Shown: one piece after another, positions 52,391 through 62,417 of the stretch | Numbering within the stretch: the stretch's first letter is position 1 | How the letters are laid out: every line of letters begins with the position of its first letter | Source: Glandiceps talaboti | Taxonomy: Eukaryota > Hemichordata > Enteropneusta > Spengelidae | Length of the DNA: 64,000 nt | Assembly: GCF_964340395.1 (NCBI RefSeq) | Contig: NC_135560.1 | Coordinates: forward strand, 8,263,598-8,327,597 | Direction: 5' to 3' | The notes under the pieces: model-generated | What the model saw: only the letters and a program-made list of their open reading frames with translations | Told to the model about the DNA's origin: nothing | The model's database searches: none | Made by a program: the position numbers and the translations under genes

Positions 52391-52589
52391 CCCACGTTAT
52401 AGGCCTGCTAACGTTCAAGATTTGCATAAAAGGTCAACTCCAAAGGTCAGTGTTGTGGTCAAAGGTCACAAGAATTCGAGCACGGCCGATCCCAGCACGG
52501 CACGCCCACGGGGTACCGGCCCTAGCTATAGGGTAGCTTTCTAGGGATACAGGTTGCGCCTGGTTATTGGCTTATAAACCTACTTATTC

Positions 52590-52595
52590 AATAAA
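52590..52595 (+). promoter_or_regulatory. possible + strand poly(A) signal
   Basis: AATAAA in TTATTCAATAAAGATC, just after a GC-rich patch (52479-52555). No + strand gene is seen upstream, so this may be chance. Confidence 0.15.
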
Positions 52596-52794
52596 GATCT
52601 TTCTGTATTTTGCTGGTAACATCACCATCTTTTCATCGTATTCACTTCTAATCTTCAAATTAACTGTAATTATGATTCTTTCAGTTCTCCATTACTTTAT
52701 GATGGTGGATACTGGCAAATGCACATAAACATGTATTTTGTATTCTAATACTTTGACAAAACAGATAAACCTTTGCTAGCAAGAAGGAAAAGCT

Positions 52795-52823
52795 AACAAC
52801 AACAACAACAACAACAACAACAA
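52795..52823. repeat. AAC trinucleotide microsatellite
   Basis: Nine or ten AAC units, followed by AAAT/AAC variants. Confidence 0.93.
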
Positions 52824-52926
52824 ACAAATAAATAAACAACAACAATGTAACATTTAAGTTTTACAAATATGGGAAGAGGAAATTTAATTAACACTGCAAA
52901 CACTTCTAAAATAACAAACAGGAAAC

Positions 52927-52932
52927 TTTATT
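52927..52932 (-). promoter_or_regulatory. possible minus-strand poly(A) signal
   Basis: AATAAA in TTTTATGAATAAAGTTTCCT on the minus strand. It would end the long UTR of the weak model at 56658-55350. Confidence 0.25.
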
Positions 52933-55349
52933 CATAAAAGAAAGTTGAACAGTAAATTTGACATTTCTTTTACAGGAGTAACATCATATTCCATATATCA
53001 CGTACTGGTACTATGTTTTTACACTTTTTATGTTCTTTAAATGAACCAAGATGGATTCAATGTGTCTTTGACCCACTAAATTCCATAGAAGAATAACCCA
53101 AACTGTACAAGTAATGTCAGTAGATAGAAATTGTTCTTTCCAACATATAGGTGGTACAGTGTGTAGATAGCTGAGGACACACTGTTGACAAATATCACTG
53201 TACAAAATACAATTACATTTTACATGTAAACACTCCAGACTATAATTATGTAGATAAAAATGGGAATCTACACAACTGGTATAATGGGGCAACATGCACA
53301 CAAAAGCCAAATTGTTTACAATAACTAATATTTCAGGAAAGTTTTAGGAAAGTAAAAAAAAAATCATGTAAAATATCATTTTTGTATCGATTTGATATTG
53401 TTATATGTATGTAAATGTACACCAGATCTACTTTGTTAGCAGTATGTACATTGTAACTGAGGACCTGTTTTTGACAAAACATATTACTCACTAAAAACTG
53501 ATCAGGCTGCAGTGCAGAGATGATTTAGCTAGTTAACTATGCATACAGACTTGATAACAGAGATTCCCTCTTTACTTACATTTCTTAGTAATCAAATAAA
53601 TATACCATGCTATTTTGTATCAACTAAACTATTTCATGATTCTCTCCAACATTAAATTGGTATATTCTGTTGTTGACAAAAAATATACAACTATATATTA
53701 CCATGACAGCATCCTAGACAAAGCAACATTGACACAACTAAATACATTTTCTATAGCATGTGGTAAAGTAAAGATACCACAAACCTGCAATCATGATAGT
53801 CCCTAGAATGTACACCTGAAGATCATAAAAGTCTGCAAAAATAATACTGGACAGTCAGATATACGTTTCTATTATGTAATAATAATGTCAAATGATAAAT
53901 TATGTCCAGGTATCAAAATAATCTCTATGTATTACATGTATATATAAAATATTCAAACCAAATCTGTGTACACAAGCAAATACAGTTGGTGAAATATGGA
54001 GAATGAGGGTTGGCAACAGCCTATTGGTTGTCAAATTGATAGCAACCAAACATTCATGTCATACACTTCTTTCCAATGTAATGTTGCATTAGTAAGAGTC
54101 TGTAACTGTAAAATCCATTGTTGACTTACAGTAAAAGTTACTTTACAATTACAACATTGACAGAGTTGGTTACATGTGCACAAAGAGACATGGTAACACA
54201 CAGTATTCTGAATAGCCGACAACTCTCTCTGATTTGTATGCTCAGACATTATCTTTACATTTCAGGATAAACTCACACATGTACAGAGTTTGTAGAAACA
54301 TTAAACTAGAACTATTAGAGATGTTTTAATGTATGTCTGTTTTCAGTGGTACAGAAATCAGTGATGTTAGGTGGAAGAAGAAAGCACTTTCGTGAATTGA
54401 ATGCCCTTCAGAATATTTACAAAGAAAATATGGGGAAAAGTTAAGGATATTGATATTTCTGAATGGGTAGAAAGAAACTTGCATGTTAAATCTCTTTACA
54501 CAGTTCGACTACCCATGTTGGTGATTTATTGACATTGAAAAGTATGTTATTTACGGCCAATGTAAAATTTAGCTGTTAGACCTTTTTTCTGTAATGTTTC
54601 TTTTCATTTGTAAACACCCTTGTGCTATAAATTGTGCAATTACTATTGTAATGCTGTGTAACAGAGACTGGCATTTCCAGGGTTAGGTAGATTTGTACCA
54701 AATATTAGTTAAGAGCCTGATTGATATAGTAATGGGTACAAAATACAAATTGCGAGAAAATTCTACATAGTACCACATGCATAGTTGCAGATAAAATCTA
54801 CATAACTACAAACACTGAAGTCTTGTGTGCCAAGTGTCCATTGTGTATTCAATATGGCAACAAGTTTGAGTCATACTCGCCAAGGTAAGAATGTTGATTT
54901 TTGAATCCCAAAATCAAAAATACATATTCATGTAGTGAGGGTTCTGGGAAGAATGAGTTAACAGATGAACATGGACAATTTCATTGATCAATTCCACAAC
55001 ATCCTTGTACATGGTACTCTCTAGAATTTCTTCGCAACTTGTATTTTAGTACCCATTACATCTTAATGTCTTTCACATCATATCTTATCTGTGTACCAAT
55101 ACTAATAGTTGCTACATACACACTCTACTTCTGTAGAGTTTAGTAGAGTTCTTTGAGAAGGTAGATGTGGCAATTTCTTGTTGGTTCATATCATTTGGTT
55201 ATACTGATGAGAGCAACCAACTCTTTCTCATTTTCTGGTGTTCAGTGCTATTTGCCATCAGTAATCCTCAACATGCTGTTCTCTAAACCTTGGTGCTCAT
55301 TTAAAACAAGCCCTGTTATTCATTGCTCCTGTCCTTGTCACAAATCTGG
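52927..55349 (-). other. possible long 3' UTR of the weak minus-strand model
   Basis: This 2.4-kb tract is AT-rich with few CpGs. It lacks the MITE-type repeats common elsewhere in the window. It begins after the TGA at 55352-55350 and ends with a minus-strand AATAAA (52932-52927). This is what a vertebrate- or invertebrate-type long 3' UTR looks like, but no transcript evidence is available. If the terminal exon is wrong, the stretch is plain non-coding DNA. Confidence 0.22.
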
Positions 55350-55429
55350 TCATCTACAAATACCATTTCTAGTCAAAAACCTCATTCTTCTTCCCAGACT
55401 TCTCATCCCAGATGCTTGCTCAGCACTGA
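55350..55429 (-). CDS. hypothetical minus-strand terminal exon with stop codon (weak model)
   Basis: A very strong acceptor (TTCTTTTTTATTTTTCAG) precedes a frame reading (L)SAEQASGMRSLGRRMRFLTRNGICR and a TGA at 55352-55350. The phase fits the donor at 56504. Downstream on the minus strand there is 2.4 kb of AT-rich sequence up to an AATAAA at 52932-52927, which would make a long 3' UTR. I recognise no family. The basic, Met/Arg-rich tail could be an artefact. Judge it together with the exon at 56504-56658. Confidence 0.25.
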
Positions 55430-55898
55430 CTGAAAAATAAAAAAGAATAACATTGTCAGTAATAATCAAAGTACACATTAGTTAGTGTATACTATAGTAA
55501 CTTTGCTTAGTAACATTTATAAAGTTCTGCAAAGTATCCATTGTAGAATACTTTAAGTTTATCAACCTGGCTCTTTACTTTTAGATTCTTTAAATTACCC
55601 CATGCAATCTGAGCTTACAATGTACTTTATTTAGCACTGTAACTCACTTGTCAAACACTGAATGGTAAGGTACATTGTATATCATATGATATGTTAGGTT
55701 TTTCACAATAACGTGATCCTGAATCGGAGTGGAGATCTCTTGATTAGTTGCATCAAGACAATTTTATCATCAAATGTAAACATCAATATTGAGTCAGATG
55801 ATTACAACATACATTTTGTATGTCTCCGTGACTGGTTCTGCAGTGTTCAAAATATTAGCTAAAACTTTCAAAATGTAACCATTACTGTCCGCAATGTT

Positions 55899-56097
55899 TC
55901 TTTGATATTACTGGCACTGGTAAATAATGTTATTTTTCAATATTTTTCTTCATTCAGTTGGAAAGTACTTGTAAACTCTGGGTTGTCACTACCTGTCACT
56001 CGGCTGAAAAATACTCGGCTAGTAACTCGTAGTGACAATGACACCTTTGGTTACTCCTATTTTCCTTGGATGAATGAAGAATAATGTAGGTGTAACA
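55899..56097. mobile_element. family B palindromic element, diverged copy
   Basis: CTTTGATATTACTGGCACTGGTA, then TGTTATTTTTCAATATTTTT and CTTCATTCAG, with the opposite arm TGAATGAAGAATAATGTAGG, TGTAACA ending at 56097. The inner stem around GTCACTA..AGTGACAATGAC is partly kept. Confidence 0.65.
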
Positions 56098-56503
56098 TCT
56101 AATTGTACATGTTACGTATCCCCAAAACAGTAAAAATCTATTTACACCAAGTCTTCATAGCACACACAGTCCCCTCCCCCTTGTGAAATGACTTTGGATG
56201 GAGACATGGTTTAACCCTCTTCCTGCCAAGCCTCTCCATCCGTTAAGTGGTTACAAATGTAAGTCAAGGAAATAGTTGATTGGGAAACTGCCAGCGTTAG
56301 GCTTTTTCCCCACGTTAATGTCACTCTGGCAGGGTCACCCACTCAACACGAGAAAAATAGTCACTTGTGGGAGGGAAAATCCTCTGGGGAAGGGGGAATA
56401 TTTTCATGTATCAAAGATATTCCTCGCCTTGACTGTTTATTGCTGCCAGTAATTTTGACTAACTTGTCTCCTCCATATCTTTGTCAGTCAGGGATCAACT
56501 CAC

Positions 56504-56658
56504 GGCAGTCAGTGGCTGTCGGGCCTGACCGCCACCCACAATTGCCGACCTTGAATCGGAGGTTGTCGACTGTACAGTAACTACTTGACATGCATTTTTC
56601 TCTCTCCCCTTGTGTTGATGCATCATTGTCACCTAAGTTTTCTGCCCACATGAGCCTA
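56504..56658 (-). CDS. hypothetical minus-strand exon (weak two-exon model, 5' part)
   Basis: The segment is open for 51 codons between an acceptor-like TTTTAAGTCAG and a consensus donor GCC|GTGAGT. A possible start codon lies at 56651-56649 (MWAENLGDND...). The end reads DNLRFKVGNCGWRSGPTATDC, cysteine-rich and without known family resemblance to me. It ends in phase 1 and joins in frame to the segment at 55429. From the ATG the two pieces give a 75-residue product. No domain is recognised and the model rests on splice signals and frame only. It may be a 3' terminal part of a gene whose upstream exons I did not find, or chance. Confidence 0.25.
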
Positions 56659-56807
56659 CTGACTTAAAAGACAATGAAGTATAAAAATGTTTTTGAGAAA
56701 AGAACAATGTATACCACAATTCATTACAATAATAACAAAAACTTGACTATTTACAAAGACGAAGTGTGAACTGACCACAGCTGACACTATACATTGCATA
56801 TCTGCAT

Positions 56808-59544
56808 CAGTGTTCTCCCCAGAGGGTTTTCACGTATCAGCCCAATATCCTTTAATTTACGCCGATACATGATCAGTTGTCCCGATACGCTATCGGATTG
56901 CTTAGGGTACGGTAAATTGCACGTTGACACTGCACTGTTCATCTGTCACTCTGTCAGCTGATGCCTTTGTTGTTTTCAATGTATACTCGCAACGTTTGTA
57001 TTGATCCTTCACACATAAGCGACAAGTAAAACTAAAGAGTTTCTAATCAGTTCAAAGGACTATTCAAGCCTCTACCACTACCAGACTGATTTCATTGCAG
57101 TTTGCCGTCAGTATTGTTTTCGATGGGAATAACCTGCGCAAAACCGCTAATGGAAGTGTGATTCACACTGTGGTACAGGCTTTCGGTAAATCAAAGGCAA
57201 AACCAGCCTATTCATAACATCGGTTCGGCAGTAGAAACATGTCGGGACTGACAGATTTTCTATAAAACCAAAAAATCAAACGATGTCATGCCATTTTGCT
57301 ATGATTTTTACGTTATGGTATAAAACTTCGACAAACACATGAAATCAGCATTCAGTGTCTCGTTCTATGACTAACACCAAGTGTGTCTCAACCCAAGAGC
57401 GATTTGCGATGTATCTTTCGATAAAGTGGCGATGTTTTCTCCAATTATCAGTTTCATATAGTTCAGTTTTACTCTATAAACACTTTCAGTTTGTAGTTTG
57501 ACATTGTAGACTGATACATCATATGACTACGATGAAAGTATGGATTTTCCAATAATGTGGCCATGACGTTACAAACTATCGCGAGTTTTTGAAGTCCTCA
57601 ATAGGGAAGTATATAGTAAGTCTCGTGTATCACTAAATTTCGGACTAACACGATGTCTGGTAGCTGAAAAATGATATAAAATAAGATCAGGCTGCTGATG
57701 TACAGGTTCGTTTGGGCCCACACGAGTGGAAAATCGCTCTCGTGGATTTTAATTTGCACGAGCGGTAGGCATGCCCTGCATATTGTATGCCTATTGAAAA
57801 GAATAGTGACGGCAAAATTCAATTAAATCAGTCTGGTAGTGGTAGAGGGTTGAATAGTCATTTGAACAAATTAGAAACTCTTTAGTTTTACTTGCTGTTT
57901 ATGTTTGAAGGATCAATACAAATGTTGCAAATATACATTGAAAACAACAAAGGCGTCAGCTGACAGAGTGACAGATGGACGTCAACCAATCTGATTAAAA
58001 TACGATGTAGATGTCAGCTAATCGTTCATTGTTATTTTACCTTCGTTATTTTGCCTGGATTGACCTTCGCAGTACCAGTGTTGCAGCCAGCCTTTTGAAA
58101 GAGTGGGACATAGTGTCCCGAGACTTTCATTTTTCTGGGTCATCATAAATTTTTTGGGGACATAAAAAAAGTGCCAATTGTGTTGTAGCACAACTGTGCA
58201 GTTTTTAAAAATATTTACCCACATGCTGATCCATGCTAGATATTTGCTGAATGATTATGCAGATGTCTATCCAACCCTATACGCGATCATTTGGCTGTTC
58301 CTATAGTATAGGCATGGCCATGTTGCTAAACATATTTGCATACAATTTTAGTGTGGGTCATCTATGACCCATCACTTCCAAAATTGTGGGTCAGGTCCAA
58401 AAAATGTGTGTCAAATGACCCAAAAACTCCCTCTGGCTGCAACACTGCAGTACATGTTTACATTTTTATTCTGATCGCCTCCTCTACACCTGAACTGGCG
58501 CCCATACCCACGCCGTTCTGCTAAGTGAGCCACACAGCCAATCAGGTTGCATCTTACTGAAGTACTATGGACATTGTCACGGGCACATGAATTGAATATC
58601 AAAAAACAACATGGCATTACTTGTGCACATGGGCAACTGACAACGTTTAGATGCATTTCGTCTTATCTACATGTACATGTTAGTTACATTCGAACACGTT
58701 TCCCGGGTAGTGTTCATGTTCATCTCAGCGAACGTGTACGCATTCTCTGTAGTACTCTTCTCCTTGAACGTAAAGTAGTCATGAAATACGATTCATAGAA
58801 ATATTTGCCACAGTTGTGCTATATGAACTCAGAAATGGGGAAATCTAAGAAATAATTTATAAAAAACGTCCTTATCGTGAAAATTTTGGTTGCTTTGTAT
58901 GTGTACACTATAAACTGTCTGTGTGTCCCCAGACGTTCTGTCTCACAAGCTTCTATAACAATTACAGAGTATGTGTTCATCCTAGTAACATGTATGTACG
59001 CTTTTACATGATAAAGCTATGTTCGAATGTATTCAGACGATATGTATAGAGGTACATGTACCATCAAATTACATTTAAATATACTAATACAATCACTGAA
59101 TTTGTTTACAGTTGAAACATTTAGAACGTTGTCAGCTGCCTGTGCTTGTGCACACGGAGAAAGTCATTTTGTAGTGACCGTGTCCGTTTGTAGTTTCATT
59201 CGATCCTAATGTAAGGTCACTTTTGATTGGCTACCAGCACGGGCTAGCTAGAGTGTGGGCATGGGTGCCAGTTCAGATGTATATGTATGTAGAGGAGGCG
59301 ATCAGGATAAACACGTAAACATGTACCACGAAGGACAATCCAGGCAAAATAACGAAGAAATAGCAATGAATGATTAGCCAACATCTACATCAGATTTTAA
59401 TCAGTTTGATTGTCAACATGCAATTTACCGAACTCTAAACAATTGAATCTGATTGCGTATTGGGACAACTGATCACGTATTGACGAAAATTAAAGGATAT
59501 CGGGCCCAATACATGTACACGAAAACCCTCTGGGGAGAACACTG
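56808..59544. mobile_element. 2.7-kb composite element of three inverted-repeat pairs
   Basis: The outer ends CAGTGTTCTCCCCAGAGGG (56808) and CCCTCTGGGGAGAACACTG (59544) are exact inverted repeats and extend to about 120 bp (A, 56808-56930; A', 59418-59544). Inside sit two more inverted pairs side by side. B (about 56935-57130, TCTGTCACTCTGTCAGCTGA...) pairs with B' (about 57790-57985). C (about 57975-58560, AATCTGATTAAAATACGATG..., interrupted by an insertion) pairs with C' (about 59223-59418). The order is A B loop B' C loop C' A', which would fold as a three-way junction. No transposase frame is seen. The CAGTG ends resemble hAT-type termini; the flanks show no clear duplication. Confidence 0.78.
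58076..58447. mobile_element. 372-bp hAT-like insertion nested in the composite element
   Basis: The ends CAGTGTTGCAGCCAG and CTGGCTGCAACACTG are perfect 15-bp inverted repeats. CAGTAC flanks both sides (58070-58075 and 58448-58453), and allowing one mismatch this extends to the 8 bp usual for hAT elements. Removing it restores the alignment of segment C with C'. The interior includes a copy of the 40560 repeat (CACATGCTGATCCATGCTAG) and no transposase, so it is non-autonomous. Confidence 0.82.
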
Positions 59545-60911
59545 GATCAGATCTGGTGCTGACAATCAGCTGTTCCCCTAACAGATTTGGATGTATATTC
59601 AAAAATTGAAATGAGCATTTCAATACGTATTTGTATATCTCTCTACATGTACTTGAAAGTGTTGAATTTCAAGTAAGTTTTGTGAGTCCATAGATTTATT
59701 TTGTGTTGTTTCCAAAACAACTCTTCTTTTGAATGTTCAGTTTTAGTGTTGTTGCAAAATTCTTTTAATGTTTTGCCTATATCAAAGATTTTGTATCAAA
59801 AGGTTTTTGTGTGATAAAAATGTGTACTTTATCTTGTCTGCATACCATTCACCAGGTTACACCCCCATTGAAAATGGTCTGCTCCAAGCCTAACTTAAAA
59901 CATAATTTGCATAAAATACAAGTACTTACTTCAAAAATCGCCGACAATCCAAAGAGGTAACTCTTGCATTCCAAATCCCAACAGTCCTCATTCCCTTATA
60001 GTTTATGCATGTTATGTGGTCAGACAAGCATTGATACAACCATTATGCACGGTCCATATTCACTGCATGTAGAACCTCACGATGGTCGATGGCTCGGTCA
60101 AGAGTCAGATCTGACCAGCCACACACAGCGATCATGGCAGGTCGATCGCGGGTCGATATTCTGTCCCATGAGGTGTGAGTGAGGCCCAAATAGTATCCAG
60201 TTATGGTTCATAATCGTGGTCATAGAAGTGGCTGGTTGTTTCTCCGTGAAATCTGCTCAAACTTGAGGTAAAACAGGCTCGGCACAACTTGGAAAATGCA
60301 CCAGTATTTGAAATGACGCGGTACGATACGAATTGCATTATGGGGACTATACCATTATGTGAAGGGGGTGAATATAATGAAAAGTGACTATGAAGCTTAA
60401 TACGTGACTCTGTTATTATACTAAGTCTGCACTTGACCATAACATCTTTAATTGTTCACCTTGTCATGTTTCTGTTTAGGATTTATACATTCTTTTTTTG
60501 CATGTTGTTCTAAAAATAACCATATGGCCAAGTAACCCCCTGGCCAAGGAGTGATGTACGAAAACAACCACATGAATGCTAAGAAAACATGATTTTATTA
60601 TTTACCAACACCTAAACAGAAGTTCCTGAAATAAAGATATCTTTTTTTCCATTTGTTAGGTCCTTACGACTGTGTACTTGACAAACGCACACGTCAACCA
60701 ATTTCTTACGACTTGGATGATAAGCACACAGCTCAATTTAAGCGTTTACACTTATTATAGCTTAGACAGACATTACTTCATTTACTTGTGCCTGCAACTC
60801 TCGGTTTTAAAACATCCGACATAGCTTTGAAGCAAATTCTAGGCTTTTTGAAATGAGTAAAAGTTATTTCAATAACTGCTAAAACAAACTATCTATTTCT
60901 GATCTCTTTTG
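59545..60911. other. non-coding stretch
   Basis: AT-rich. A GC-richer patch lies at 60060-60170. No domain-bearing frame was recognised. Confidence 0.45.
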
Positions 60912-60933
60912 CACACACACACACACACACACA
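60912..60933. repeat. CA dinucleotide microsatellite
   Basis: Eleven CA units directly before the LRR fragment. With the following AAG it could serve as a splice acceptor context. Confidence 0.92.
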
Positions 60934-60934
60934 A

Positions 60935-61371
60935 GTCCGCAACCTTAGCGAAGTAAACGTGTTTGGAAACAAAATATCCGACATATCCACCGAGATATAC
61001 GGCAACCGATGCCTTGTTTCGCTGAATCTATCCAACAAAAAGTTAGTCAGATTACCGACATCACTATGTTAGATCTAGGTAAGCTTGGTGATCTGAATTT
61101 AAGAGGGAACAACCTGCGAGAGTCACCTAGGATAGGGAAGTTTGCGAGAAGGGTATCCAAGTAGTCCGTGGATTCCAGACGAAGCAGCGACGACATACAT
61201 CGCCGAAAAAATTTCCCGCCTCCACACGACCCCTTACCACGACAGGTAACAAATTATCCACTTAGACGGGATTTGTTTGTTACTGTGTGTAATGATAACT
61301 TCACATCAAGGGAACCTAGACCTGGTTTTATAAGAGACAGAGGTATACATTTCTACTCATTTAAAAAATAA
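60935..61371 (+). pseudogene. leucine-rich-repeat gene fragment, frameshifted and with one in-frame stop
   Basis: From 60935 the + strand reads VRNLSEVNVFGNKISDIS, ending in LVSLNLSNKKLVRLPTSL, clear LRR units (LxxLNLSxNxLxxLP). That frame closes at a TAG at 61070. One frame over, from 61066, the LRR continues as LGKLGDLNLRGNNLRESP and runs to a TAG at 61162. The same frame then stays open to about 61371. So one small indel near 61064 and one nonsense codon interrupt an otherwise coherent sequence. It starts right after a CA microsatellite (60912-60933). This looks like a decayed exon or gene copy of an intracellular-type LRR protein. The domain after the LRRs (VDSRRSSDD..., RDLFVTVCNDN...) is not recognised. 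An intact multi-exon gene with a misread base is possible. Confidence 0.62.
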
Positions 61372-61530
61372 ATAAATAAATACATTTTCATAGAAAATCA
61401 AAACCTTTCAGCGAAAGTTCTGAGAATTGAAAACTCGCTCAAAATGTTTCATTACATGACGTTACATTTGGTAACAGATGTATTTACTGTCACGTGAGTT
61501 TTTTCTGGATACACAAGCACAAAGTCAGAT

Positions 61531-61608
61531 ACACACACATACATACATACATACATACATACATACATACATACATACATACATACATACATACATACAC
61601 ACATACAC
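61531..61608. repeat. ACAT tetranucleotide microsatellite
   Basis: About 17 ACAT units with ACAC at both ends. Confidence 0.95.
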
Positions 61609-62082
61609 CCACAGTTATACAGTCCGAATAAAAAATTACAATCCGACGTTTCGAATCAAAATTCTTTATCAATGATATCAAGGCACGATATACAGCAGGT
61701 AACAACCCGACTATACATGGAAAAGAACGACACCACGCGAGTATTTATCAACGTCTGAAGGATACATATCGAACATTGTAAAATGAAACGAAAACGATGT
61801 TTGGTGTGGGATATAAAAACCATTTTTGCACATCACAGAACACTAAAATATCAAATGCAAACGGATGTTTTGAGTAAGTTTTGTCATAAGTTGGACGCGA
61901 TCACATGTACAGTATTTACATTTTGATCACAGACTATCTGTGATTTGTCAAGTCGTCCACAACATTGCCGAGTAGTGCCGATTGGTACGCTTCCACGGCC
62001 GTATAACACCAAGAAACAGTTTCTTATAATTGTCTGTGATAATACATAGTCTAGCTGCGAGACATTCGGGCATTCCTCTTAC

Positions 62083-62114
62083 TTCCGATACGACAAGCGT
62101 CTCGTATCGGAAGA
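62083..62114. other. 12-bp perfect palindrome (8-nt loop)
   Basis: CTTCCGATACGA is mirrored by TCGTATCGGAAG. It coincides with the donor end of the possible signal-peptide exon, so part of that exon's sequence may reflect a palindromic insertion. Confidence 0.6.
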
Positions 62115-62179
62115 AAGCCCGAGGGCCTAGCAGCAATAGACTAACGGTGAAAAGAGAACAACTCCACACTCAGAGACAT
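62083..62179 (-). CDS. possible signal-peptide exon of the ADAMTSL-like gene, with a one-base frame break
   Basis: Read on the minus strand, this gives WSCSLFTVSLLLLGPRAFFRYETLVVSE and then a consensus donor GAA|GTAAGA in phase 0, exactly the phase the TSP1 exon needs. A leucine-rich core near the N terminus is what the first exon of a secreted ADAMTSL protein should show. The upstream ATG at 62179-62177 starts MSLS but is one base out of frame with the hydrophobic core: the interval is 97 nt. A TGA precedes the core in its own frame, so no in-frame ATG exists. It could be a sequencing or assembly indel, a polymorphism, a decayed exon, or chance. The last third overlaps a 12-bp palindrome (62083-62114). 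The exon sits 16 kb upstream of the TSP1 exon, beside a repeat element (62227-62417). Confidence 0.27.
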
Positions 62180-62226
62180 TCGACAATGGTGGCACGTACG
62201 TATACGTAACGAATACGTAAAATATA

Positions 62227-62417
62227 CAGTGTGCAAAACAAGTCTGGAAGCTGGAACAAAAGACTTAAGTGTACGCTTAGTCTACGGAACTGTAGATTTC
62301 GGCAGACTTAATGTCTAGTATACTGTTCGTATACTTCAGTACACGAAGCGCATACGTGAGATCTGCAGATACAGTAAATTTACGTAGATTCATGTCTATT
62401 CAACTTTTTGCCCAGTG
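62227..62417. mobile_element. 191-bp CACTGGGCAAAAA-type element
   Basis: The right end CAACTTTTTGCCCAGTG and left end CAGTGTGCAAAACAAGTC are imperfect inverted repeats. The interior is TACGTA-rich, like 52099-52390. Confidence 0.58.
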
